Below are positions 52,757-61,176 of a stretch of DNA of 64,000 nucleotides, piece by piece. Position 1 is the first letter of the stretch. The number at the start of each line of letters is the position of its first letter. The stretch spans positions 38,316-102,315 of the forward strand of contig CAKPLZ010000006.1 in the NCBI GenBank assembly GCA_934167835.1. The letters run 5' to 3'. This DNA is from an uncultured Clostridia bacterium. Its GTDB lineage: Bacteria > Bacillota > Clostridia > TANB77 > CAG-508. The notes under the pieces are model-generated. The model had not been told where the DNA came from. It did no database searches and saw only the letters and a program-made list of their open reading frames with translations. Position numbers and translations under genes: made by a program.

Positions 52757-55715
52757 ATGATGAAAAAATCTTTGTTCAAGAATAATTTAAAGTCAATTCA
52801 TAAAACAAGAAGAAGGTTTATTTCTATACTAGTTATGGCATTCTTAGGAGTTGGCTTTTTTGCAGGTCTTGTGGCTACAAGCCCTGATATGCTAGATAGC
52901 TTAGATAAATACGCGGATTCTAGCAATTTATATGATATAAATATAATATCTACTTTAGGTTTAACGGATGATGATATTACAGCCTTGCAAGCTTTAAATG
53001 GAGTTGAGAATGCTTATGGAATTCAAACCAAAGATTCTATATCTAAAATTGATGATAAAGAAAGTATTTGTAAGGTAATTGAATATAATGAAAATGTTAA
53101 TACTCCAGTTATAGTTGCAGGAAGGAATATTGAAAATGAAAACGAATGCTTAATAGACCCTGCTGTTGTTCGTACTGGAAAAGGTGTAGAAGAATATATT
53201 GGTAAAAAAATCATCTTAGAAAATGATGATTTAGATGCAAACGACAACCCAATTTTCACTCAAAAGGAATTTGAAATAGTTGGAATTGCCGAAACCCCAG
53301 TATATATCTCTAATGAACGAGGCAACACAAGTATTGGTAATGGTACAGTTTCATTTTATATCTTCACAAAAGATGTAATTAATATGGACTATTATACAGG
53401 CGTTTATGTAACTGCAAAAGGCGCTAAAGAAACTGTTACAAATAGTGATGAATATTTATCTATTATAAACTCTGTAACAAGCGAAATTGAAGCTATTAAA
53501 GAGACAAGAGAAAATGCTAGATATCAGTCTTTAGTAGATGAAGCAACTACAAAAGTTAATGATGCTCAAAAAGAATTTGATGATAAAAAACAAGATGTTG
53601 AAGCTGAATTACAAGATGCAGAAAACCAAATTAAAAATGCTGAAAATCAAATTGCATCATCTGAGAGAAAAATTCAAAATGGAGAAAAAGAATTAAATAC
53701 TCAAATAGAGCAAGCAAATGAACAATTTGCAAGTGCTAAAGCACAACTTGAAACTGCAGAAAAACAGCTTGAAGCAGCTCCTTTAGAGGATGCTGTAAAA
53801 GAAGCCCAAAAAGCTGAACTTTTAAAGCAAAAACAAGCATTAGAAACTTCTCAAAAAGAGGCTGAAGCTAAGTTTGAACAAGCAAGAACTGAAATAGCAA
53901 ATAACAAAGCTGAAATTAGAAAGGCCAAGTCTAAGCTATCTAGCAGTAAAGCTGAATTTGAGGATAAAAAGCAAGAAGCTCAAAACAAATTAAATGAAGC
54001 CCAAGCAAAAATTGATGATGCAAAAAATGAAATTTCAAAAATTGAAAAATGCAAATGGTACATTCAAGATAGGCTTGATAACTCTGGATATAACAACATT
54101 TTTGATGCAATAAAAACAATGTCTAACATCTCAAAAATGTTCCCAGTAATCTTCTACATTGTTGCAGTTTTAATAAGCTTAACATCAATGACAAGAATGA
54201 TTGAAGAAGAAAGAATAGAAATTGGAACACTAAAGGCACTTGGATACACAAATGTTCAAATCATTTCAAAATACATTATTTACTCTTTACTCGCTTGCAT
54301 AATTGGTGGAACTTTGGGAATGGTAGTTGGCTTGTATCTACTTCCAAACATAGTATGGGCTTTGTATTCAATGATTTACAACATTCCAGAATTCTACTGT
54401 AGCTTTAGGTTTGATATAGGACTGCTTGGAATAATTATCTCATTTATTTGCATTGGTGGAGCAACAGTTTTAGTTGCAATAAATGAACTAAAACAAATGC
54501 CATCAGTTTTAATGAGACCAAAGCCACCAAAGAAACGGTAAAAAGATTTTACTTGAAAGAATACCTTTCATTTGGAAAAGATTTAACTTTTCTCATAAAG
54601 TTACTGCAAGAAATATTTTTAGATACAAGAAAAGAGCATTGATGACAATTATAGGAATTGCAGGCTGTACAGGGCTTATGCTTACTGGGTTTGGAATACG
54701 AGATTCTGTAGATGATATACCTAATGCAGAATTTAAAGAAATCTTCAAATATGATGCCACAATTACACTTTCAAACACTGATAGCTTACCAGAAATTGAA
54801 GAATATTTACAAAATAATGAAAATATAGAAAGCTATGTAACAGTATGTGCAACAACTGCAAAGCTTAGCAATGGTTCTAAAAACTACAATGTAACAGTTT
54901 TTGTTCCAGAAACTTTAGATAACTATACTACAGTTTATAATTTGATAGATTATAGAACTGGAAATACTGTAAGTATTGAAAATGATGGAATAATTATAAC
55001 AGATAAAATTGCCGAAATGCTTGGAATATCTGCAGGAGACAATATAACATTTATTGATGCAGATGACAACGAGTATCAATTTAAAGTAAACAACATTGTA
55101 CAAAACCATGTTAGCCATTATGTGTATATGTCTAAAGAATTTTATGAAAGCAATTTGAAACAATATCAAACAGACATTATATATTTTAATACAAAAGACA
55201 TCAGCGAAGAAGAGCAAAATAAGATTTCTGAAGATATTCTAGGTTATGACAGTGTAGCCTCAGTATCATTAATCAGTACCCTTATGAATTCAGTTAGCGA
55301 TATGCTAAACACAATGAACTATGTAGTTGTAATTTTAATAATAGCCTCTGCAATGCTTGATTTTGTAGTGTTGTACAACCTAGCAAATATAAATATAGCA
55401 GAGCGCCAAAGAGAAATTGCAACACTTAAGGTTTTAGGATTTTATGATAAGGAGGTTGATAATTATATAAATAAAGAGAACATTATATTTACTATAGTTG
55501 GTGTGGCTTTAGGATTGGTATTTGGAACATTTTTAACATCAGCTATAATATCAAGCATAGAAATAGATTCACTTAAATTTATGAGGAATATAAAGCCAAT
55601 AAGCTATATTTACTCTAGCATAATTACAATTTTCTTCTCGTTTATTGTTAATTTTATAATTCATTTTGTTTTGAAGAAAATTGATATGATTGAGAGTTTG
55701 AAGAGTGTGGAATAA
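52757..55715 (+). CDS. FtsX/MacB-type ABC permease with a +1 shift at CGG
   Basis: 985 residues once C is skipped at CGG 54536-54538. N-terminal helix SILVMAFLGVGFFAGLVA, an extracytoplasmic domain, a long Ala/Glu/Lys-rich coiled coil (about residues 260-440), a first FtsX helix bundle (VIFYIVAVLISLTSMTRMIEEERIEIGTLKALGYT). At the shift, PKPPKK|GKKILLERIPFIWKRFNF continues into KVTARNIFRYKKRALMT, a second extracytoplasmic domain and the second FtsX bundle (VVILIIASAMLDFVVLYNLANINIAERQREIATLKVLGF). Zero frame stops right after CGG. The second half has no start codon with a ribosome binding site, so one protein is expected. Confidence 0.85.
54536..54538 (+). other. CGG +1 frameshift site 10 (FtsX permease)
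   Basis: mRNA AAG AAA CGG TAA AAA GAT. Zero frame stops at once. Omitting C gives AAA GGT AAA AAG ATT TTA CTT GAA (KGKKILLE), the family linker before ERIPFIWK. Confidence 0.9.
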
Positions 55716-55719
55716 AAAT

Positions 55720-55747
55720 AAAGCCCCAGTTACAACTGGGGCTTATT
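55720..55747. terminator. Bidirectional terminator
   Basis: AAGCCCCAGT TACA ACTGGGGCTT between the converging permease and following gene. Confidence 0.85.
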
Positions 55748-55752
55748 TAATT

Positions 55753-56877
55753 TTATTGTATATCTTCCTGAACTTGAGATATATCTGAAATTTGGGCTGC
55801 AAAGTATGGTAAGTCTCTTCCTTCTTCTTTTAAAAATATTGTGAACGTGTCGTCTACTAGGAAGTTTCTTGGTTTTTCTGTTGGCATTACTGCTGTTGCT
55901 TTTAGAGATATTCCTGCTTCGCTTTTGATTTTTCCGCCTTTTTCATCTAGTTCAAATTGTATTGTTTGCAATGCTTTGTCAATGCAGTATTCTTGTCCGT
56001 TTGAGAATGTGAATGGTCTGTTTTCAACTTCGGTAATTTCTTCTTTTAAGTTGAATTTTATGTTTGGTATTTTTAATTTATCTGTTTCATTTAATGATGT
56101 GCTTCCATTATATTTACCTGATTTTTCAATTATACCTTTAAATATATCTCCAAAATTATTCTCTGTGTTTCCTCTTGAGATTATTACTTCATCATTTTGT
56201 TTTGTTTTTAGTTTTATTGCAAAATCGCTACTTGAGTTGTAATATAATACTTCAACTTGGTCTCTTACAGCTTCATCTGTGTTTGAATCAATTCCAAAGT
56301 ATTTTACATTTTTATATTTACCAAAATCTCCATTTTCTAGTTTAGTGAATACTTTTGGAAATTCAAATTGTTTTTTTAGCATTACATATAGGAAATAATT
56401 ATTACTTTCTCCTTCTTCCCAACTAAAATCATTCAAAATATCACTTGTTTCATTGAACTTATCTTTGATAGCTTTTTCAATTTGTTTTTTTAGCGTAGGA
56501 GTTGGATTTCCATATACTTTGTAATAACTATCTTCTGATAAGCATGATGTATTAAATGTTCCTTTGTTTAAATTATCTACTGCTGTTGGTTGAGGATTAA
56601 AAATGATGTCTTTTTTTGCTAGATCATTTTTTAAGTCGTTCCAAATCAAGTTGAATGTGCCACACCAAGCTGTGTTTGACTTAATTTCGTCTTCTAAGGA
56701 TGTTACTATTCCTAATTTTGTATTAATTGTAGCTACTGGTGCATATTTTCTTCCCCATGTCATAAACATTACTGGCTTTCCCTGTTTCATTCTGTTTGAA
56801 TCAATACAAAACATTATTCCTAGTATTACGATTATTATGCCTAAAATTATAAGTATTGTTTTGGCTGGTTTTTTCAC
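55753..56877 (-). CDS. Membrane-anchored protein of unknown function
   Basis: 374 residues from the GTG at 56877 behind AAGGTGA. One N-terminal membrane span (ILIILGIIIVILGIMFCID), then a soluble extracytoplasmic part that starts RMKQGKPVMFMTWGRKYAPVATI. Contains WCGTFNLIWNDLKNDL and YFLYVMLKKQFEFPKVFTKLENGDFGKYKNVKYFGI, features seen in serpin-like/DUF-type Firmicute proteins. I cannot name the family. Single gene with its own terminator. Confidence 0.6.
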   Translation of the reverse strand: MKKPAKTILIILGIIIVILGIMFCIDSNRMKQGKPVMFMTWGRKYAPVATINTKLGIVTSLEDEIKSNTAWCGTFNLIWNDLKNDLAKKDIIFNPQPTAVDNLNKGTFNTSCLSEDSYYKVYGNPTPTLKKQIEKAIKDKFNETSDILNDFSWEEGESNNYFLYVMLKKQFEFPKVFTKLENGDFGKYKNVKYFGIDSNTDEAVRDQVEVLYYNSSSDFAIKLKTKQNDEVIISRGNTENNFGDIFKGIIEKSGKYNGSTSLNETDKLKIPNIKFNLKEEITEVENRPFTFSNGQEYCIDKALQTIQFELDEKGGKIKSEAGISLKATAVMPTEKPRNFLVDDTFTIFLKEEGRDLPYFAAQISDISQVQEDIQ

Positions 56878-56996
56878 ATTAATCACCTTTTCCTTTCTAT
56901 TATATAATAAAAATACTTTTTTCAAGTTTAAAAAGTTTCATGTTGCTTTTATTATATAGTAATATTATTCAAAAAGCAAGATTTCTTAAACTTAAA

Positions 56997-57036
56997 AAAG
57001 CATTGGCAAAGTTTAATTACTTTGCCAATGTTTTTT
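56997..57036. terminator. Terminator of the DUF3006/MBL pair
   Basis: CATTGGCAAAGT TTAATT ACTTTGCCAATG with flanking A and T tracts. Confidence 0.85.
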
Positions 57037-57314
57037 TAACTTATCATCTTTTCGAGCAGTTCCACTCGCCTTTGTTTTTCCTCTTCGTCTTTTGACCAAA
57101 TTTCGGTAATTTCGTTTTCGTCATGCTCAACTATTAGAACATCACCTTCGCTGAAGTCACCAACAACATTTCGAATGTTGATTACTTGAACATCCATCAT
57201 TTCGGTCTCTTTGCTTGCAAAATCCGCGGTTTTGCTTTCTTCAATTGGAATCATTTCAACTTCGCACACGGCAAAGTCTCCTTCAATTCTATCTATTGAC
57301 GCGTAACTTTTCAT
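57036..57314 (-). CDS. DUF3006-type protein
   Basis: 92 residues: IDRIEGDFAVCEVE, then NVVGDFSEGDVLIVEHDENEITE and an acidic/basic helical C-terminus. DUF3006 proteins commonly pair with a ComEC-like metallo-beta-lactamase protein, and its start overlaps that gene's stop here. GC content is clearly higher than in neighbours. No CGG in frame. Confidence 0.75.
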   Translation of the reverse strand: MKSYASIDRIEGDFAVCEVEMIPIEESKTADFASKETEMMDVQVINIRNVVGDFSEGDVLIVEHDENEITEIWSKDEEEKQRRVELLEKMIS

Positions 57315-58300
57315 TTTTGCATCTTCTCCTTAAGTTCTGTTCCACTTAAATAATCTCCCGGCTCAGTGCTGAATTCTACACTGTTAGAAGTTATTGTGGC
57401 AACTACTGTTCCACATTCGTCTGTCCGGTAAACAATGATGTCTCGTTTTTCAAGGTTTTGCATTGTTTCCTTTATTGGATGCTTATACTTATTCCCAACT
57501 TTTGCGGAAATTAGCGCATATTCAGGATTTATTGCATCCAAAAATTCAGTACTTGTTGAAGTGTCACTTCCATGATGTCCTACTTTTAATATTTCAGCAT
57601 CTAAATCTACTTTAGATTTCAAAATATCTGCCTCTACGCTCTTTTCTGCATCACCAGTCATGATGATATCCATTTCACCAAAGGAAATTTTCATAACTGT
57701 CGAGTAGTTGTTCAGATTGCTACTAGGTTCATTGATTGGGCCAATGATTTTCATGATAGCATCACCTATCATATAAATCTGGCCGGTTTCTGCATATTCT
57801 ACCTCGTATTTTTCTTGACTTAGCTCGCCCATAAGTTTTAAATACCAGTTCGAAGTTACTTCTCCTGATTTCACTTTTGGCAAGACAACTTTACCAATTT
57901 CGAAATTGGTAATTACATCATACATTCCTCCCATGTGGTCATCATGCGGATGCGTTCCAAAAACATAGTCGATTTTGGTTATTCCATGGTCTTTTAGGTA
58001 CTTTACTACATCCTTTCCAGTAGACCGTGTTCCGCAATCGATTAGGGCTGTGTATTCTCCCTGTTCAAGGAGAAACGAATCGGCTTGACCAACATCAATC
58101 ATTGTAAGCTCTAGGCTTCCTTGGACCTCTGCTGGCTTTTCTGTAACACTTTCGGTTACTTGCTGTGATTGCTCTTCTTGAGTCGTTTCATTTGGAATAA
58201 CCTCATCAAAGTTTACCCCAAAGATAGCTCCGAAGATTAAGATGATAACTGCTCCTAGAATTCCTAGGATTTTGTTCCGACCGCTTTTGCCAATTGACAT
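57311..58300 (-). CDS. ComEC/Rec2-like metallo-beta-lactamase fold protein, imported-looking; CGG read as Arg
   Basis: 329 residues. N-terminal anchor (LGILGAVIILIFGAIFGVNF), a Gln/Glu linker, then the MBL fold: LTMIDVGQADSFLL, GTHPHDDHMGGM (metal ligands), DIIMTGDAEKSVE and LKVGHHGSDTST. It is GC-richer than its surroundings. It carries three in-frame CGG codons, at 58277-58279 (SGRNK), 58025-58027 (GTRSTG) and 57425-57427 (VYRTDE), and frame continuity needs all three to be ordinary arginine. Skipping C at the first gives a stop within five codons. Likely acquired from a normal-code relative. Confidence 0.85.
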   Translation of the reverse strand: MSIGKSGRNKILGILGAVIILIFGAIFGVNFDEVIPNETTQEEQSQQVTESVTEKPAEVQGSLELTMIDVGQADSFLLEQGEYTALIDCGTRSTGKDVVKYLKDHGITKIDYVFGTHPHDDHMGGMYDVITNFEIGKVVLPKVKSGEVTSNWYLKLMGELSQEKYEVEYAETGQIYMIGDAIMKIIGPINEPSSNLNNYSTVMKISFGEMDIIMTGDAEKSVEADILKSKVDLDAEILKVGHHGSDTSTSTEFLDAINPEYALISAKVGNKYKHPIKETMQNLEKRDIIVYRTDECGTVVATITSNSVEFSTEPGDYLSGTELKEKMQK

Positions 58301-58378
58301 TTGCGATACCTCCTTAAAGTTTTTACTGTTTTATTATAGCACAAATTAGAAGTTAGTGCAATGTTATGTTGACTAGTG

Positions 58379-58898
58379 TTATATGTTTTCCTCTAATAAA
58401 ACTTGTCCTTCTAAGTTTTTTAGATAGATTTTATTTTCATCTATAAGCAAATATGTGCGTTCTGAATCGTTTCTTGGTCTTGAAATTGAACCTGGATTTG
58501 CAAATATTTTGCCATCTTGTTTTGTTATCATTCCATAATGTGTGTGACCACTTAGGAATATGTCTCCACAGTATTCTGGTAGGTGGTATTTATCGTATAA
58601 ATGGCCGTGTGTTAGTGTTATAACTTTTCCGTTTAGGTTGATATGTGTTATGTCTGGGAGTGAAAATTGTAGTAGGTTTTCAATTCTCTCATTATCACAG
58701 TTTCCTTTTACTGCAGTTATTTCTTTTGAGTATTTGTTTAGTAAGTCTGCGACTTCGTCGTCGTTTATTGTGCTGAAATAGCCGGCAAAAATCGCCTAGG
58801 ATTAGGAGGCGGTTTGCGGATTCTTTATTGTATAGTTCTAATATTTGTTTTAAGTGGTCGACATCTCCGTGGATGTCGGAAATTACTAGGGCTTTCAT
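58379..58898 (-). CDS. YfcE-type metallophosphoesterase with a +1 shift at CGG
   Basis: 172 residues once C is skipped at CGG 58782-58784. N-terminus MKALVISDIHGDVDHLKQIL with D-x-H metal ligands, then LLILGDFCG; the zero frame goes off into basic residues (RLFQHNKRRRSRR). The shifted frame gives GYFSTINDDEVADLL, ITAVKGNCDNE (metal-binding GNCD), LTHGHLYDKY and LSGHTHYG, all conserved motifs, and ends at 58379. Normal length for YfcE. It lies between two higher-GC genes and shows native composition. Confidence 0.88.
58782..58784 (-). other. CGG +1 frameshift site 11 (YfcE-like gene)
   Basis: mRNA TTT TGC CGG CTA TTT CAG. Omitting C gives TGC GGC TAT TTC AGC (CGYFS) and opens the frame that contains all later metal-binding motifs. 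Confidence 0.9.
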
Positions 58899-58980
58899 TG
58901 TGGTTACCTTTCTTTAATTTAAAATTTTTATTTTTTGCATTAGTTTATGCAAACCTTTGTGCTATGATATATTTTGTTCT

Positions 58981-58995
58981 AAGACCAGTGGTCTT
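58981..58995 (+). promoter_or_regulatory. Palindrome in the leader of the following gene
   Basis: AAGACCAGTGGTCTT, followed by AAATTTTTTT and the ribosome binding site AGGAGGTC. It is a perfect inverted repeat that could be an operator or a small terminator in the leader; AAGACC can also pair with the GGTCTT next to the ribosome binding site. TATGAT with an extended TG lies near 58964. Confidence 0.5.
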
Positions 58996-59018
58996 AAATT
59001 TTTTTAGGAGGTCTTCTT

Positions 59019-59243
59019 ATGGCTCGTGGCGACTTCTTACCCACTGACGGAAAAATGACCAACAACCACAATCAGAACAAAATGGTTCGTGAAGCAGCCA
59101 AGGATTTAGGGATTTCTGAAATGGATCTTTCCAAGGAGATTCATACACTGAAGGATGAATGGTACGGCGGCGACTTTTCATACCAGGAACTCCGGGAAAT
59201 CGCAAAGGAAGTTAAGGAGCGGCTGGATAAAAAGAAGCGTTGA
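59019..59243 (+). CDS. Small basic/acidic protein, imported-looking; CGG read as Arg
   Basis: 74 residues, ATG at 59019 behind AGGAGGTC. Helical and charged: MVREAAKDLGISEMDLSKEIHTLKDEWYGGDFSYQELREIAKEV. GC-rich relative to neighbours. Two in-frame CGG codons (59193-59195, 59220-59222) are read as Arg, since the frame stays open to a normal stop with a clean terminator. No family recognised. Confidence 0.65.
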   Translation: MARGDFLPTDGKMTNNHNQNKMVREAAKDLGISEMDLSKEIHTLKDEWYGGDFSYQELREIAKEVKERLDKKKR

Positions 59244-59253
59244 TAACGACCTT

Positions 59254-59286
59254 GGGAGAAAGGCTATTGCCTTTCTCCTTTTTTAT
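59254..59286 (+). terminator. Terminator of the 59019 gene
   Basis: GGAGAAAGGC TATT GCCTTTCTCC then TTTTTTATT, a strong intrinsic terminator. Confidence 0.9.
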
Positions 59287-59702
59287 TCGTCATATAAAAT
59301 CATGCCTGCTCCTAGTTCTTCATTTGGTCTTGAAATAAAGCCAAATTTTTCGTAGAAACTTTCTTTTCCTTTTGATGCTCCTAAGTATGTTCTTATTTCT
59401 GGATTTACTTTTTTGTATTCGTTTATTTTTTCTATTAATTTGTTCATTATTCCTGTTCCTATTTTTTTGCCTTGATATTCTGGAATTACCATTACGTCTT
59501 GTATATATAGGAATATTGTTTTATCTCCTATGATTCTTCCATAGCCGATTAGCTTGTTTTCATCGTATACGCATAGTGAGTATAGGGTGTGTTTTAGGGC
59601 TTCTTCTATTATTTTGTTTTCTCTTGTTCCCCAGGCTACCGCTTCTGTGAGGTTGTTGAATTTTTCTGGGGTTGGGGTGTGTTCTTTGTATGTTATTTGC
59701 AT
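59283..59702 (-). CDS. GNAT-family N-acetyltransferase
   Basis: 139 residues. GNAT core: YDENKLIGYGRIIGDKTIFLYIQDVMVIPEYQGKKIGTGIMNKLIEKI, with the acetyl-CoA-binding QGKKIG loop, and YEKFGFISRPNEELGAGMILY at the end. Typical small acetyltransferase of unknown substrate. ATG behind AGGAGG. Confidence 0.9.
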   Translation of the reverse strand: MQITYKEHTPTPEKFNNLTEAVAWGTRENKIIEEALKHTLYSLCVYDENKLIGYGRIIGDKTIFLYIQDVMVIPEYQGKKIGTGIMNKLIEKINEYKKVNPEIRTYLGASKGKESFYEKFGFISRPNEELGAGMILYDE

Positions 59703-59978
59703 GTTGGACCTCCTTTTTATGAGGGTATTATATCATAAAAGGAGGTGGATGTATAGGACCTTCGGGTTATGAGATGTGCTTGAAACGTTTATGTAATTTA
59801 GTGAAATCAAGGGTTTTAGCTGATATTCCAATAAAAATTGGGGAAATGGTTTTTAGAACATTTGTGCATTTTTTTGAACTTTTTTGAGGAGTTTTTCCCC
59901 AACTTTTCCCCATGAATTTTACACATATGTTCGCAAAAAAAATGGGAAACCAAAAAATTTATTTTGGAGGTTTTAGAA
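59703..59978. other. Spacer before tnpV
   Basis: No clear gene. GGAGGTGG near 59741 is followed by a very short open frame (MYRTFGL), and a longer open stretch in another frame (from 59772, ending FVHFFELF near 59886) has no ribosome binding site. It may be a remnant of the element that carried tnpV. Confidence 0.35.
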
Positions 59979-60338
59979 ATGAATAATAAAATTACTTATC
60001 GTAGAGAAGGAGATTATTTAATTCCTAATTTAGCAATAAAGGGAGCTGAATCTGATTACCATATTGGATTATATGGGCGTTTAAAATTAGAGTATATGAA
60101 GAAACATAGCCTAGGTTTATATAGTGATTTAATATTAAGTGGTACATTACCAGAGTACCTAATTGAGATAGATAAGGTTGCAAATGAGAAAACAAAAAAT
60201 ATTATTAATGAACTTGCTAAGGAAGAAAAAGTTGATGAAAACTTGAAACAAAATAATCAATTAGAGTGGGTTAGATGTATGAATAATATTAAAAATAGAG
60301 CTGAAGAAATTGTACTTAATGAACTAATTTATTGTTAA
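59979..60338 (+). CDS. tnpV: TnpV-like transposon protein
   Basis: 119 residues from the ATG at 59979 behind TGGAGG. It matches the TnpV pattern: YRREGDYLIPNLAIKGAESDYHIGLYGRLKLEYMKKHSLGLYSDLILSG, then EWVRCMNNIKNRAEEIVLNELIY. TnpV accompanies Firmicute mobilisable transposons; its role is not established. No transposase is next to it, so this looks like a remnant. Confidence 0.85.
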   Translation: MNNKITYRREGDYLIPNLAIKGAESDYHIGLYGRLKLEYMKKHSLGLYSDLILSGTLPEYLIEIDKVANEKTKNIINELAKEEKVDENLKQNNQLEWVRCMNNIKNRAEEIVLNELIYC

Positions 60339-60478
60339 ATAAAAATTAGAAAAAGGTTAATTCTTGTCCTAGCAAGCACTGAATTTGTTCACACGAGATT
60401 TTCGTATTTTCAAATTCTATGCAATGGGACAAGTCTCAATCCCTTTTAAAAAAATTTATAAATGTAAGGAGAATTATT

Positions 60479-60775
60479 ATGATGAATTTTAGAAAAGTAA
60501 ATGAAGATGATATATTAAAAGAATGGTATGATTGTATGGAGGAAACTTATTTATGCTATGTAGATGAACAAGATAGATCAAATGAATTTAACTATGATCC
60601 TTTTAGAGAAAAGATTTTGAAAAATGTTCCTAAACAAAATAAGAAATATGTTGAGAAACAACTTGATTTAATCTATGATGATTTTATGAAGTATGTAATG
60701 TATGTTAACGAGAAATATTATAGAAATGGATTTGTAGATGGTTCTCAGCTAGCTATGGGATGTTTGGAGAAATAA
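60479..60775 (+). CDS. Hypothetical protein
   Basis: 98 residues from the ATG at 60479 behind AAGGAG. Acidic and aromatic-rich (EWYDCMEETYLCYVDEQDRSNEFNYDPF), ending YRNGFVDGSQLAMGCLEK. No family recognised. It is downstream of tnpV and may travel with it. Confidence 0.55.
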   Translation: MMNFRKVNEDDILKEWYDCMEETYLCYVDEQDRSNEFNYDPFREKILKNVPKQNKKYVEKQLDLIYDDFMKYVMYVNEKYYRNGFVDGSQLAMGCLEK

Positions 60776-60819
60776 TCATACTAAGACACTAATATTTTTA
60801 TAAATATTCTGTCTAAAGA

Positions 60820-60856
60820 TAAAATCCTAAAGTGCAAAAATTGCACTTTAGGATTT
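60820..60856. terminator. Bidirectional terminator
   Basis: AAATCCTAAAGTGCAA/TTGCACTTTAGGATTT with a very short loop and T tract, one of the longest stems in the window. Confidence 0.9.
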
Positions 60857-60900
60857 TTTTATTGCACTTTAAAATTTTTGTAATAAATATATTTTATATC

Positions 60901-61176
60901 TTAATCTTCTTTTTGTTCTTCAATCTTCTTAATAATATCATTAATTAGCTTATTTAATGTATCATACGTTGCAATTGAAAGTTTATCTTCATCATTAACG
61001 CTTTTTTCCTTTTGTAATTCAATAACATCACCAATGGAATAATTATCAAAAAAAGCTTCATAAAATTTGTTTCCATCTATTTTTAAGTTATCTTTGTTTA
61101 TTATAAATACTTCATCTTTATCATTCATTATAACATATTTTTCTTTTTGCTCTTCAAATTTATATATTTTTTTCAT
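60901..61176 (-). CDS. Small protein partner of the TrlF-like ATPase
   Basis: 91 residues from the ATG at 61176 behind AAAGGTGG. Starts MKKIYKFEEQKEKYVIMNDKDEVFIINKDNLKIDG, a small beta-rich domain resembling DUF3006-like folds, then an acidic helical tail ending KKIEEQKED. It overlaps the end of the ATPase gene by 17 bases, so it is probably co-translated and may bind it. Family uncertain. Confidence 0.6.
   Translation of the reverse strand: MKKIYKFEEQKEKYVIMNDKDEVFIINKDNLKIDGNKFYEAFFDNYSIGDVIELQKEKSVNDEDKLSIATYDTLNKLINDIIKKIEEQKED

Noticed and set aside
2013..58898. Frameshifts as sequencing or assembly errors, or pseudogenes
   Set aside because: Errors or decay would hit all reading phases and sequence contexts. 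All eleven are +1, all place CGG in the zero frame, and the genes show no other damage. Read data were not available, so this is not excluded absolutely.
2013..58898. Classical slippery-site or prfB-like programmed frameshifting
   Set aside because: No shared slippery codon, upstream Shine-Dalgarno-like sequence or downstream pseudoknot; most P-site tRNAs could not re-pair at +1.
2013..58898. CGG reassigned to another amino acid without a shift
   Set aside because: Triplet reading of CGG, whatever the amino acid, leaves the downstream frame wrong and meets stops, immediately in two genes.
59741..59890. Small open frames before tnpV
   Set aside because: One has a good ribosome binding site but only seven codons; the longer one lacks a site and recognisable sequence.
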